NCBI GenBank assembly: GCA_001792895.1
Contig: MARA01000061.1
Location: 1-64,000 of the forward strand
Direction of reading: 5' to 3'
Origin: Lentinus brumalis
Taxonomy: Eukaryota; Basidiomycota; Agaricomycetes; Polyporales; Polyporaceae
DNA length: 64,000 bases
In this document: piece by piece, positions 22,475 to 34,122 of the stretch
How the letters are laid out: the number at the start of each line of letters is the position of its first letter
How positions within the stretch are numbered: the stretch's first letter is position 1
Program-made: the position numbers and the translations under genes
The notes under the pieces: model-generated
Database searches by the model: none
Told to the model about the DNA's origin: nothing
Seen by the model: only the letters and a program-made list of their open reading frames with translations

Positions 22475-25351
22475 CCTTGGGAACAACTTCACAAGCTCGT
22501 CAAGGAGAAGTTTCCCAAGTTGTTCCGCTCGAAGGTATGCTTTGCTGACATACCGCCTGGTCGCATTGCTCATGTCATTGACACTCGCAATGCACAGCCT
22601 GTTCGCGCCCGTGGCCGTCCCCATTTGCCTCCGGAGCACGAAGAGGTGCGTCAGTTTGTCGAAGACGGACTGCACGACGGCCTCATCGAGCCCAGCGAAT
22701 CACCGTGGTCAGCCCCGATCATCTTCGCGAAGAAGAAAGATGGCTCTAACTGTATCTGTGTTGATTACAGGAAACTCAATGCAGTCACGGTAAAGAATGC
22801 ATATCCCCTTCCTCGCATCGATGACACTTACCAGCATCTCCACGGCGCGCAATACTTCACGACTCTCGACCTCAAATCCGGTTACTGGCAGATCCCTATT
22901 GAAGAGTCCTCCCGCGAGAAGACTGCGTTTGAGACACGGTATGGTCAGTATCAGTTCTGCGTCATGGAGTTCGGGTTGTGTAACGCACCCGCAACGTTCC
23001 AACGGTTCATGAACAATGTCTTACGACCCTATCTAGATCAATGTGCAATGGTCTATCTCGATGATATAGTGATCTTCTCCCGCAGCGAGCAGCAACATGT
23101 CCAAGATGTGCTACGCGTCCTTCGCACTCTCGACTTTCACGGGCTAGTTCTCAATGAGAAGAAGTGTAAGTTTGCGCAGCACGAGATCACGTACCTTGGT
23201 CATATTGTGTCCGCTGACGGAGTTCGTCCAGATCCTGCCAAGATCGCCGCTATCACGGAGTGGCCGACACCCGACAACGTCACTCGTGTGCGCGGCTTTC
23301 TCAACCTCGCAGGGTACTACCGTCGCTTCATCAAAGGATTTGCGCGCATCGCGGGTCCGCTCTATGAGCTCTTGAAGGGTAACCCGTGCAAGGGCGCACC
23401 TGTCCAATGGTCAGTCGCTTGCGATCGCGCGTTCAATACACTGAAAGCGAAGCTCACTTCGGCTCCGGTTCTCAGCTACCCTCGCCCCTGGCATCTATTC
23501 GTCATCGACACAGACGCGTCTGGAGACGCTATCGGCGGCATCCTTCACCAAGCCGCCGAGGACTTCAAGGAGGGGAAGGGCGCAGAAGCGCGTTTCCGTT
23601 TCAAGGAGTCAGAGCTTCATCCAATCGCGTACGAGTCTCGTCGTATGTCGCCGACAGAACAACACTACTCGGCGCAGGAGCGCGAGATGCTCGCGATTGA
23701 CTACTGTCTTCAAAAGTGGTGTGGTTACGTCGAGGGCTCGCCCATCGTCGTCCGCACCGACCATGAATCCCTCAAGTACTTCCTCACTCAAAAGCACCTC
23801 GGCCGCCGTCTTGCTCGCTTTGCCGACAATATTGCGCACTTCGATGTCAAAATCATCTATCGTCCGGGGCGCAATCAGCTCGCAGCAGACGCACTCTCAC
23901 GCCGCCCTGGTCATCACGACATACCGGACACCGAAACACTCGGTCCGCTCTTCGCGCACCCTATGGACTCCGGTATGGACCTTGACCAGCCTGATGACGT
24001 CGCGATTGACGCGCCCGCAGATGACTAAGCTCTCGAAGATGAGCCTATCTTCCGGACACTCGAGCGGTGGCGACAGGAGCTCTTGATGAACCCGAACGCA
24101 AGCCCTTCTCGTCATGGGTTCTTCTCGCAAGGCGGTCTTTGGCGACATTACGATTGGCCCGGGTATGGCGAACTTGTCGTCCGTGTTCCTACCACCAGCG
24201 CGGATGCTCGTGCCGTCATCCTCGAAGTCCATCGTGAGATTGGTCATCTGGGTGCTCAGCCCGTTGTTCACACCTTGCGGACCCGTGTGTGGATGCCTAA
24301 CATCACGAAGCGCATTCGTGATCTTCTCAGCCGGTGCGACAACTGCCAGTTCACGCGCCGCGAAGCACCACGACCACAGCCCCTTCATCCACTCCCGCGC
24401 GTCGAAGCCTTTGACGTGTGGTCCTTTGACTGGATCGGGCCGCTGCCCAAGTCGAAGGACGGTAATCAGTACATATTCACATCCATCGACCACGGCACCG
24501 ACCTGAGTTATGCAACAGCACACCCGCAGCGCTCACACGAACACGTCGCCCGCCTCCTTCGCCGCATCATCGCGACACACGGCAAGCCGAAGGCTGTCCT
24601 CACGGACAATGGCGAGGAGTTCCTGTCCTACGTGTTCCAGAATTATGTTCGTCGCCTTGGAATCGAGCACCTCCGGACGTCGCCCTATCATCCACAAACC
24701 AACGGGTGGCTGGAGAAGTTCAACGATAGTCTGGTACAGGTGTTAGCCAGGTTCGTAGCTCCCAATCGCCAGGATGAATGGGATTGTTACTTACCAGATG
24801 CCCTTCTCGCGCACCGCGCTCATGTCAATCGCAGCACGGGCACATCGCCCGCGTACTTGGCCTTCGGACGACACCTCCGACTTCCGAGCGAAGCAACGTA
24901 CGATGCTCTTCGACGCGCACCCACGGACGAAGAGATCGAGCGCATGCAACATGCTCGTCTCGAGCGCGTCCAGGACCTCGAACGCTTTCGTGCCGAGGCC
25001 AATGCAAAGGCCTTGAAGCGACTCGAGCAGGAAGCCCTTCGTCGCGAAGACACGTACCGCGACCGCGGCATTGGGATTGGCGACCTTGTCTTGCGGCGCA
25101 CGAAGGACGAGTCCAAACTCCATCCTCGATGGGACGGACCGTTCATTGTGCACGACTTGACAGACAGGAACACGTACCAGCTCCGCACTCGCGGTGGTTA
25201 CATCCTCCGGACCCTCTACAATGCCGAACGTCTCAAACCCTACCACTGCTCCGAACCCGAGCCGCGCCTGTGGTACTCGTCCGCCGAGTTGCAGCGTCGC
25301 GATGCAAAAGCGCGTTTCCAGCGCGACCTTCAAAACCGCCGTGCTGGCTGA
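22475..25351 (+). pseudogene. Pol ORF (RT, RNase H, integrase) of the gypsy element, frameshifted and with a stop
   Basis: The pol frame opens at 22475, one frame away from gag. Reverse transcriptase motifs are SPWSAPIIFAKKKDG, the catalytic YLDD in MVYLDDIVIF and LNLAGYYRRFI. RNase H shows IDTDASGDAIGG and RTDHESLKYF. A TAA at 24026-24028 breaks the frame just before the integrase part. The integrase has an HHCC zinc module (HREIGHLGA ... CDNCQ) and the DDE core: Asp in FDWIGPLPKS, Asp in LTDNGEEFL and Glu in GWLEKFNDS. A GPY/F-like tail (PRWDGPFIVHDL) follows. No chromodomain is visible. Two lesions plus the gag stop mean this copy is unlikely to act on its own. Confidence 0.88.
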
Positions 25352-25510
25352 AGATGAGCTGGCATTGCGAACACCACATCAGTACGCTGTTCTTTCATGT
25401 TTACACCCCTACTCACTCTGTTACTTGTACTATATCGCGTCCCGGTCTTCCTTTTCGTCGCCATCGTCGTCGCGCCATCTTCGTCGTCGTTAACTCGTCA
25501 GTGCGAGTTC

Positions 25511-25526
25511 TCGGAGGAGGGGATGG
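25511..25526 (+). other. Polypurine tract before the 3' LTR
   Basis: GGAGGAGGGGATGG ends directly at the TGTTGG start of the 3' LTR, the position where plus-strand DNA synthesis is primed. Confidence 0.65.
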
Positions 25527-25844
25527 TGTTGGCGCGCGCGATAGCTTCGGTTTGGTCTTGTTTGTTCCTTTACCGCGTTAGGTTTACGCCCTCCGATTCA
25601 TTCTCAGTCACCACCACTCCATCGTCGAGTCGTCTCGACTCTCTGCTATCTACTTATCTCTTTCTTGGCTTGTCTTGTCCTGCGTCACACCCGACTCGTC
25701 GCGAGTCATTACGACTCGCCTCTCGGTACCGAAACGATATGAACATGTATATTAGCACGCGGGGAAACACCCCAATACAATAGATCTCCGCTCTCCGCCT
25801 AAGCTCTCCGGTCAGAGCTCCGACAGGAAGAGGGCGAAACCACA
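25527..25844 (+). repeat. 3' LTR of the gypsy element
   Basis: It is 318 bp and matches 20056-20373 except for two substitutions. Non-LTR sequence (GCGAGCGAAC) resumes just after it. Confidence 0.92.
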
Positions 25845-26233
25845 CGCGAGCGAACTTAGACGGGCAATTGGGGTATTCCTGGACAGCGACTATAGGGAAG
25901 ATGGCACATGCTGGACGGCACCTGTAGCGGATGTGGTGGGCAGGGAAGGTGAGGTTGTGGTGATGTGAAGCCATTTGCTGAGCAGGACAACTGGCAGGGA
26001 GCAAAGAGGCAGTTGCACAGTGTGATAGTGACGAAGAGTCTGAGTTCGCACATACACGGGGTTCAAAGTGTGCATATATATATAGTGATGAACATGGGCC
26101 TTAGAGGCCAAAATATTCACGCATCCATGGATCTGTGGCGAAATCCTGGACGCGTGGCAAACATACAAGTTCACGTGCAATTCTACAGAGATAAAATGAG
26201 CAAATCACTTGCATGTCCATAGCAAAGTTGGAC

Positions 26234-26860
26234 TTACTCAAGTACCGCAAGATCTAGTTGCTCATAATCAGTGAGCCGTACATCAGAAAGACGCCTTCCG
26301 TCCTGTGACCGTGAAATGGCAATGAACTCCACAGAAATAGCAAGGGTCGCAGAGGTGGAAAGTGCCTTTAACCCTTGATTGAATGGCATATCCGGATGAT
26401 TGTTTGTCACCGAATAGATGTCAAAATGGCGAAACTGTTCAGATGACTGCCCACAATTGATACGCGATCGAAGGCGCTGGTCGAGCGCCAAGGATCTGGG
26501 AAGCGCATCAGATAGAATGGGACAACGCCGTGATGCAGCCCGGAAGCGTGGAAGTCCGGAGCGGATGGTTACACAGATGGAGTTCTGAATTCCACCTATG
26601 GTCCAAGCATTGTCAAGGCAAGGGATATCGGAGCCATCCTTCCGAGTGACTGGTAGATATGCGAAATGAGGAGGCCCTTGTAATGATAATCTGTAGACAC
26701 GAACAAGCTGCAGGAACCTGCTTGGTGAGTGCACATGCATCGAGTCTGTATGAAACTCACCCGTGTTGGAGTCATGTAGACCTGGTACAGACGTATACGT
26801 TCTTGATGATGAGGGAATGCCTGTGTATGTGACCTGGAAGATGCGAGTGAACATTATCAA
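26234..26860 (-). CDS. Unrecognised ORF of about 208 aa
   Basis: A continuous minus-strand frame contains FAYLPVTRKDGSDIPC, NAWTIGGIQNSICVTI, SRINCGQSSEQFRHF and DIYSVTNNHPDMPFNQ, and ends RLSDVRLTDYEQLDLAVLE. Composition is protein-like. A CAG acceptor just before VTYTGIPSSS suggests an upstream exon near 26900-26950, which I could not fix. No domain is recognised. It lies inside the 17.8-kb block, between the gypsy element and the inverted-arm element, and could be an element gene. Confidence 0.35.
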   Translation of the reverse strand: MIMFTRIFQVTYTGIPSSSRTYTSVPGLHDSNTGEFHTDSMHVHSPSRFLQLVRVYRLSLQGPPHFAYLPVTRKDGSDIPCLDNAWTIGGIQNSICVTIRSGLPRFRAASRRCPILSDALPRSLALDQRLRSRINCGQSSEQFRHFDIYSVTNNHPDMPFNQGLKALSTSATLAISVEFIAISRSQDGRRLSDVRLTDYEQLDLAVLE

Positions 26861-27222
26861 GCTCTAAATACCTGCAAATGTTGGCGCTGGGTGGAGTTAC
26901 AATAGTACAATGTCCGACATTCGGTCGTTCAATAACACTAAAGTAACAAGGCATGGGCTCTGTTGCGTCATAATCATGCCATTATTAGAAGCATTTTGGG
27001 GTGTAGTCTTGAGTCCAATATATGTCAGAACCTTTCTCACCTTTCTCACGCCTCTGGATCTTTCGCTGCTGAAATGGGTGTTTAGATGCACATATACAGT
27101 GAACATTTTCTGCCAGATTACTATATAAGGTGCACCGGAGCACATCGCCGAGCTTTTATGTCTAGAGGACCTCGCAATGTCACCTGAGGGGGTGAGAAAG
27201 TTCTGACAGATTCTGATAGCAT

Positions 27223-28092
27223 TGATAGGTATTGGGCCTGTCTGGACCCGGAATTTGCACCCTCCAACACTTCTGCTGAGTAAGCCAGGCATCCTCACCT
27301 GTCCAACAGCCTACACTCCCCCTACAGACCACAGTTTCCCTGTCCATTGCTCCGACACCGTTCCTACCTCCCTCTCCTCCGACAGAGCGGACAGTGAGTT
27401 CTGACATCCGCCCGAACCGCGCGGCAACATGTCAGCCTGTTTGCGTCCTCGACGGTGCCCCATGCTGCACTTCCGAGGCTTTTGTATGCAACATTGGTCA
27501 TGGACGGAAGGTGCACTTTGAAACATCGCCCACATCTAATGTTGCTGGGACTGGAGCTCCGCGCCACCATCTCGGGTAAATGTTGGCCCACCAGGGTCTC
27601 GGGGGCGGTCAGAACTTGGTGTGTGCTGTGGTTGGTTAGTTGTGGATGGAACTGACAGCAGGTCTGCGCGCAGGGGGCTCTGCACCGTCCTATTGGCCCT
27701 GCAAGGGACTTCTAACATTTGTGTGCTGCCGTTACCGTACCTTTGGTTTTGTACCCTCAGTAGCAGTGGAGCAATTCGAATTCCGTTCTCCCCACAGTAC
27801 AGCTCTAAGTCTACCTTTTCCGCTCTGCGCTCACTGACAAAAGTACTGCCATCACCATCAGAAAACATTTTACCATTGATCAATAAGTTTGAGCCCACAC
27901 TGTCTGCTATCCCCCTTCTCCCGCTTGTCCGCCCCTCCCTCTCCATAGGAGTTTCCCCAGCCACGACTTAGGTCTTACCAGTTAGGGTTGATTAGGAACC
28001 ACTTACCTCCTCACATATAAAATATGTCTATACAGCCCTTGGCTGAAGATTTGTGTGGTCTCATCCGCTCATTTCGCCCCTTGGCGTATCAG
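27223..28092 (+). repeat. Left inverted arm (copy A)
   Basis: About 870 bp, pairing with 29900-30954 in reverse orientation. It has no supported reading frame; the open frames within it are not conserved in the other copies. Confidence 0.7.
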
Positions 28093-28491
28093 CGTCCACC
28101 AGAGTCTGCTGAGAATCAACAATGATGTACCAATCCCTGATTGGAAGCTGTGCAAGTATGACTCATCAGAATATCTGCCTAAACGGGGTTCTGGCCATGT
28201 GGTTCATGCTAGCGTCTCCACAGGGGACATTGCCTCTGCACGTATCCACTCAGTCAGTCACTCTCCAGCTCGGGAACAAACATCTACATATCATCCTCTT
28301 ACTATGATGCACGTACGCCATACTGGACAGCTCTCCGAGTTCTTTATACCAAACGCAACATTATGTTCCATGATTCATACTTTCACGCCAGACATTCCAT
28401 CATGCACCGGTAATTGGGGAAGCTCTGTACAAGCTGAGAATACGTACGTGGTGAAGTACTGCTCTATACGTCAATGCTAACTCGTATCCAG

Positions 28492-29631
28492 ACTCAATCG
28501 GAACAAGCTCATCTTGCCGGTTGAGATAGAGCTTCGAATCGCACACCTCCTTCTGCCCATAGATCTTGAACGCCTCGCGGCCACCACCACACATCTTTAC
28601 GACATTTCCTTCACTGTCCTGTACCATTTGGTCCAGATTCATGACCGGAACGCGGAACGCATGCTTCGTCAACTGTTGAGAAGAGCCAAATCTGGTCTCA
28701 CATTTCCTCGGCTTCCGGATCCCGTCCTCTACATCCGAATCCTCTCATACTACACATTCTCTGATTCCCATGATGACGAGCGACTTGGACTACTTGTGCA
28801 GCTTCTTCGTGGAGCGGTCAACGTCCGAGTACTCCATATTGAACCAATTGCTTCATCACGCATCAAGGTTCGTCGGATACTTGCCAACCTATACCGGACC
28901 CTGCCCGCACCTCCTGGTTCGTCCACCCCAATACATTCACCTGCATCCACTACCACCACTACCTCGCACCTCCCCGTCCAACCTCTTCCTATGCTCGAGG
29001 CCTTACACACCCGGTCCCTGAGCCTCATGTCAATGTTGATGGGGTCGAGGCCGATGAAGGTCCTGCTGCTGGAAGAGGACGTATCCGCTGAGGGTGTTGT
29101 AGAATTCCTCTGCTATCTGGCATCTGCTGAACGGGCATCATCTATCAAGTCCTTTGGATGCACCATTATGGCAGTCCGAACAGATCTTGTGCTGGAGCAA
29201 GTCGGTCGTACGTTTCCAGGCCTGGCCCACCTTTGTATGCAGGAGACGTCATCGAGGACATACCCTCCCAAAGTTGACACACTTCAGGTTGCTTTGTTAC
29301 TTCACTCAGTTATCTTTGTGCTTACAAGTATTGTTTCCAGGCCATGCTTGCATTTTTGCGCAATCATCCTAAAGTTCTGCGCGAACTACGTGCGATCACA
29401 TACAGCACATACTGGTGTCCCTGCGCATACAGTGCCTTCGACGCCAACACAATTCTTCCACAGTTGGCGTGTATTGCTATAAGCCGCCCTCACCTCACCG
29501 ACTTCTGGGTATCCTGCTACACCTTTACGCGCAGTGTTGGTCAAGACCACTGGACGTTCACCGTGGTACCGAACCCGGATCTACGTAAGCGTCATCGCAT
29601 CCAATGGGCAGGTCTACGAGATCGCTTGTGA
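28492..29631 (+). CDS. F-box/LRR-like protein (5' exon not resolved)
   Basis: Exons 28492-29287 and 29341-29631 join through a 53-nt GT-AG intron (DTLQ to AMLAFLRN). The opening LILPVEIELRIAHLLLPIDL with RLAATTTHLYD is an F-box-like helix pattern that in mushrooms recruits SKP1. The rest has Leu-rich helical segments (LLVQLLRGAVNVRVLHI, LRELRAITYS) like the degenerate LRR region of basidiomycete F-box proteins. A Thr/Ser/Pro linker sits near residues 140-160. An acceptor at 28491 implies at least one 5' exon, so the true start is unknown. The gene fills the core between the inverted arms, which suggests a captured host gene. Confidence 0.6.
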
Positions 29632-29899
29632 GTCAGCAGTGTCCCTGTATTGTGTTGTCCCTCTGAGCTGATGCTACTGTGCTAGTTGTCCAGAGTAGAC
29701 AGTGGCAGCATGGGGTACATTTGGATGGATGAGACGAACTCCAGAGAGGTAATTGAATTGGGCTAGAGAAGTTTATCTTGCGCACTGTACATGGCACAAC
29801 AACAGTCAATGACTTATATAGCTTGTATCATGCAGGCTGACCGAACTGCGTGCAACAGATGTTCCAGTAGACCTAGTCGGCTTGAATGTTCAATAGACA

Positions 29900-30954
29900 C
29901 TGATACACCAAGGGGCGAAATGAGCGGATAAGTCCACACAAATCTCCAGCCAAGGGCTGTATGCATGTATTTTATATGCGAGGAGGGAAGTGGTTCCTAA
30001 CCAATCCTAACTGATGAAAGTCTATGTCCTATGGGTAGGACGGACGCTCCTCCGGAACAGGAGAGGCTGGAGAGGGAGAGGAGCGGACGGAACGGTAGAG
30101 AAGAACACGAAGCCAGAACGGTAGGAGGACTCAATGATGTCTGCCCAAGCGGCGGGGAGACTTCCAACACACGGACACAACAGGCGAACCACGTAGACCA
30201 CGAAGACCACAGAGCGGAAACCACGGAGGTGGTAGTGGATGGTACGAGTTCAAACTTATTGATCTGGCGGCGGTATGACTTCCTGACGGTGATGGCGGTA
30301 CTTTGAACGATGAGCACGGAGTGGGGACCATAGACTTAGAGCTGAACAGTGGGGAGAATGGAATCTGAATTGCACACAATGCTACTGAAGGTACAAAAAC
30401 AAAGCTACCCTAATGACAGCACGCAAGCCTCAGAAGTCCCTCGCAAATGACTCTGAGCCAACAGGGATGAGCAGAGCCCTTGCGCACGGACCTGCTGTCA
30501 GATTTTACCACAGCCAACCAACCACCGCGCGCGCCGAGCCCTGACCACCTCGAAGCGCTGGCGACCGACGTTTACCGAAGATGGTGGCACGGAGCTCCAG
30601 CACTGGCAATAACCTCAGTGGCCAATCATCAGGGGTGATTGGCATTCCAGAGCCACTCCGACATGTGTCCATGACTGATGCTGCGTATGAAACCTTGGAA
30701 CCCCAACAGGGTGCCTCATCGAGGACATGAACGGGCTGACAGGACACCACTCGGTGCGGGCGGGCTGCAGGACGCGCTGTCTGCTCTGTCTGAGGAGAGG
30801 GGCAAGAGGAGAGGCATCAGAGCGACAGGGAAGGAGGGTGGCGCCATGTAGAGACCGTTGGCCGCTGTAGGACAGTCGAGAATACTAGCCTTGCTCCGAT
30901 GGAACTATCGGAGGGGCGCAAATTCCATGCACAGACGGGTCCGATACCTATCAA
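29900..30954 (-). repeat. Right inverted arm (copy B)
   Basis: About 1055 bp, the reverse complement of the arm at 27223-28092. It is also collinear with copy C at 32360-33270. It ends ACCTATCAA at 30954. Confidence 0.7.
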
Positions 30955-31042
30955 CACTCCAGTGAAAGCTCTCACGTGCTTGCTGCTGTGACCACGGGGT
31001 CCCTACAAGTCACGTGCTCATTGTTGTGTCCTATTTATCCAC

Positions 31043-32098
31043 ATGGATGATGTCAGCAACATCCGTGCTCACAGTGCGCCCTGCCCCTCAGTGACCGTCC
31101 GCATCTTTACGGGCAATACGACGCAACTCATGGCACATACACGCGACTATGTCCCTCTCATACAGGCAATAGATCCCTCTGAAGTGGCTCTAATGGCTTC
31201 ACGCATGTTCCCACGTCGATCTTCAGATGCTCTGCCCAGTATTTCTACGACTGCACATCTGTCTGAGGTCCACAGCAGTATCCCGAGCAACACCAACACG
31301 ATGGCAACTGGCGACATGATACATATCACTCAAAGCAGTACACCTGCAGCTGCATGCGGTGCTACATATCCCATCCAAGTTTCACCGGTCCAACGGTGTT
31401 TGGCGCCTGCTGTGCATGATGCAACATCTGACGACAACGCCCGAGATGTAAGTACACATTGTAGTTTGAGAATAATAGCGCTACTTATGTAACACAACTC
31501 AGAGCGAACAAGGAGATTTGATTTGCGAGATTCCTGGATGTGGCAGACGTTACTACCGTCTCTATCATCTAACACGTCATATCTATAATGTCCACACGAG
31601 CCCAAAGAGTAAGCCACTAACTCTGTCTTCACGTCAGGTATTGGAGTGACTTATACATAAATCATCTAGCCCTTGAGTGCCCAATTACAGGATGCGGCAG
31701 CTCTTTCTCACGCATGTGCAACCTCCGACGGCACGTCGATCTCCATACTTATGCAAGACGTGAGTGATTTGTGTTTGTATCAGTAAACAAAGGGCTCACT
31801 TATACTGCTCACTACTAGCGCATATGTGCCCTTTTCCGCAATGTCGTCGAGAATTCAATTCTCTGCGTGGACTTAGTCTGCATGTCCGTGTACACCAGAA
31901 CCGTGTTACTGAAGTTACAAGTGAGTGATTCATGTTTATAACATCTCATTCAGATGAAGGACTCACTCATACTGCCTTTTCCTAGCCCATAGGTGCCCTT
32001 TTCCGCAATGTCGTAGAGAATTCCACTGTCTCCGCGGACTCAGCCTGCATGTCCGGGTACACCAGGAGCATGATACTGGTGTGACATTGAAGTGGTAG
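31043..32098 (+). CDS. C2H2 zinc-finger protein with four fingers, about 271 aa
   Basis: Five exons join in frame: 31043-31447, 31503-31608, 31670-31759, 31819-31920 and 31986-32098. The first 135 residues are a Ser/Thr-rich tail. Four fingers follow, one per later exon. They are CEIPGCGRRYYRLYHLTRHI (finger 1), CPITGCGSSFSRMCNLRRHV (2), CPFPQCRREFNSLRGLSLHV (3) and CPFPQCRREFHCLRGLSLHV (4), each C-x4-C-x12-H-type. The last two exons are near-copies, as are their preceding introns, so an exon-intron unit of about 167 bp was duplicated. It probably encodes a DNA-binding regulator. It lies inside the TIR-bounded block between repeat copies B and C. Confidence 0.75.
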
Positions 32099-32359
32099 AT
32101 GAACACCAGTGCCTAGTTGATGGGGAGAGCAATGGTATCTACTTAAGACGGCAAAGAGACTCCTGATGTGCAAAGAATGAGCTATGACAAACTACCACCA
32201 AGGGCACCACCAACCAATCACGTGCCAGCTCGAAGGACAGACCTGGTGAGGCCAATGGTCCCGGCCCTGTGAGACAGCTCAGTGAGTGTGTTCTGACACT
32301 TTGCCCAATCGCCGTTGATATGCCAAGGTCTCTGTCCGATGAAGGCGACGTGCAACTCT

Positions 32360-33270
32360 CCGATGACAGGAGCAACCGGAAAGGGGAGAGGAACAGACGG
32401 AGACGATGGGAGGGAAGGCACGGAGTCGGAACGGTAGGAAGGACTCAGTGATGTCTGCCCGAGCGGCGGGAAGACTTCCGGCGCACGGACGCGGCGGGAC
32501 AAACCACGTAGACCACGTAGGCCACAGAGCAGAGACCAACGAGACAGTAGCGGACGATACGGGTTCGAACTTATCGACTTGGCAGCGGTGGGACTTCTTG
32601 ACAGTGACAGCGGTACTTTCGACGGTGAGCACGGAGCGGAGGCGGTAGACTTAGAGCTGAACGGTGGGGAGAATGGAATCTGATTTGCACGCAACGCTAC
32701 CGAAGGTACAAAAGCAAAACTACCCTAACGACAGCACGCAAGCCTCGGAAATTCTCTGCAAGTGGCTCTGGGCCAATGGGGATGGATGGAGCCCCTTGTG
32801 CACGGACCTGCTGTCAGCTTTAACCACAACCAGCCAATCAATGCGCACGTCGAGCCCCGACCGCCTCAAAGCGCTGGCGACCGACGTTTACCCAAGATGG
32901 TGGCGCGGAGCTCCAACCCCGGTGATAACCACCACGGCCAATCGCCTGGCGTAAATGGTGCTCCAGAGCCCCTCCTACCATGTGTCCGTGACCGAGGCTG
33001 CATACAAGGCCTCGGAACTGCGGCTTGATACCTTGTCGGGGACGTGAACGGGCTGACAGGACACCGCTCGGTTCGGACGGACTGCAGGGTGCGCTGCCCA
33101 CTCTGCCCGAGGGTTAGGACAGTAGGGGAGGCGACGGAGCGATAGGGAAGGAGGACGGTGCTGTGTTGAGTGTGCCGGCCGCTGTAGGACGGTCGAGGGT
33201 ACCAGCCTCGCTCCAGTGGAACCTTCGGAAGGGCGTAAATTCCATGCATAGACAGGTCCGATACCTATCA
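32360..33270 (-). repeat. Copy C of the inverted-arm repeat
   Basis: It aligns with copy B in the same orientation (shared GATGTCTGCCC(A/G)AGCGGCGGG, GGGGAGAATGGAATCTGA, TGGCGACCGACGTTTACC). It ends ATACCTATCA, the same terminus as copy B. Confidence 0.7.
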
Positions 33271-33273
33271 CCG

Positions 33274-33660
33274 TTGATGGATATTGGACCTGTCTGAACC
33301 TGGAATTTGCGCCCCTCTGACACTTCCGCTGGAGTAAGCCAGGCATCCTTGGCTGTCCTCAATAGCCTACACTCCCCCTACAGGCCACAGTTTCCCTTTC
33401 TGTTGCTCGGAGACCATTCCTACCTCCCTCGCCTCTGATGGAGCGGACAGTGAGTTCTGACATGACATGTCTGCCTTAACCGTGCAGCAACCTGTCAGCC
33501 TGTTCGCGTCCTTGATGGTGCCCCATGCCACACGTCCAAGGCTTTGGTATGCAACATTGGTTACGGACGGCCAGCAGGTGCACTTTGAAACATTGCCCTC
33601 ATCCAACAATTGGCCACTGAGGATATTGTTGGGACTGGAGCTCCGCACTGTTGTAGCCTG
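33274..33660 (+). repeat. Copy D of the inverted-arm repeat, truncated
   Basis: It starts TTGATGGATATTGG three bases after copy C ends and aligns with copy A (CAGCCTACACTCCCCCTACAG versus TAGCCTACACTCCCCCTACAG). It stops after about 390 bp. C and D therefore stand end to end in opposite orientation. Confidence 0.7.
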
Positions 33661-34122
33661 AGATGCTCACCGGCATCTTCCGGTTTGAGCTCGTACTTAC
33701 ATTGATGAGGATACATTCGGCGCTAGTTCAGCATACATGTATTTTCTTTTGTCTTCCCTACGCAATTGACCTCTGTTCCCGCCTCCCGCCCTCTTCCTTC
33801 CGCATACAGAGGACAACCGCCCTTCAAATCGAATCTCATTCATCTCTCATCTCTCTCGCATGTCCCTCGCTGTATCAAAAATCTACACATTGTGTCTACC
33901 TTACTCGGAGGTCATGCAAAGACTACCGGGTGAGGCTGAAGTCACCGTCCACTTGCTCTCGAACCTGGCGGCCCTTTTAAACTTGTCATATGACTCCCTC
34001 AATTGAACCGCGGCCCCGATCAAACCCCGCGCATGGACCCCCGATTGAACTGTACGTCTCGCCCATCTGTCTTGAACCCCATCTCGTCCATTTGCCCCCG
34101 TCTGTCCCCCTTTGTCTTCACC

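Larger units (their letters stand above)
20056..25844 (+). mobile_element. Ty3/gypsy LTR retrotransposon, recently inserted but with broken ORFs
   Basis: Two 318-bp LTRs (20056-20373 and 25527-25844) run TGTTGGCG...ACCACA and differ at only two bases that I can see. Domain order Gag, protease, reverse transcriptase, RNase H, integrase marks Ty3/gypsy. A candidate 5-bp target duplication is GCGCG on the left and GCGAG on the right if the right boundary is set at 25845; it is imperfect. It is inserted about 630 bp inside the left end of the larger TIR-bounded block, so it is younger than or contemporary with that block. Confidence 0.92.
27223..30954. mobile_element. Foldback-like element with roughly 1-kb inverted arms around an F-box-like gene
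   Basis: The left arm 27223-28092 and right arm 29900-30954 are diverged inverted copies. The outer ends are TTGATAGGTATTGG and CCGATACCTATCAA. Shared internal landmarks include the TGAACGGGCTGACAGG / CATGTCAGCCTG region and the inner border CCAAGGGGCGAAATGAGCGG versus its complement. The arms differ by many substitutions and indels. No target duplication is clear (flanks CTGATAGCA and CACTCCAGT). The 1.8-kb core carries one gene. Long inverted arms without an obvious transposase suggest a foldback or MULE-like non-autonomous element; the class is inference. Confidence 0.65.

Noticed and set aside
27640..27971. Open frames inside the inverted arms
   Set aside because: They are not conserved between the four arm copies, which carry indels that shift every frame.
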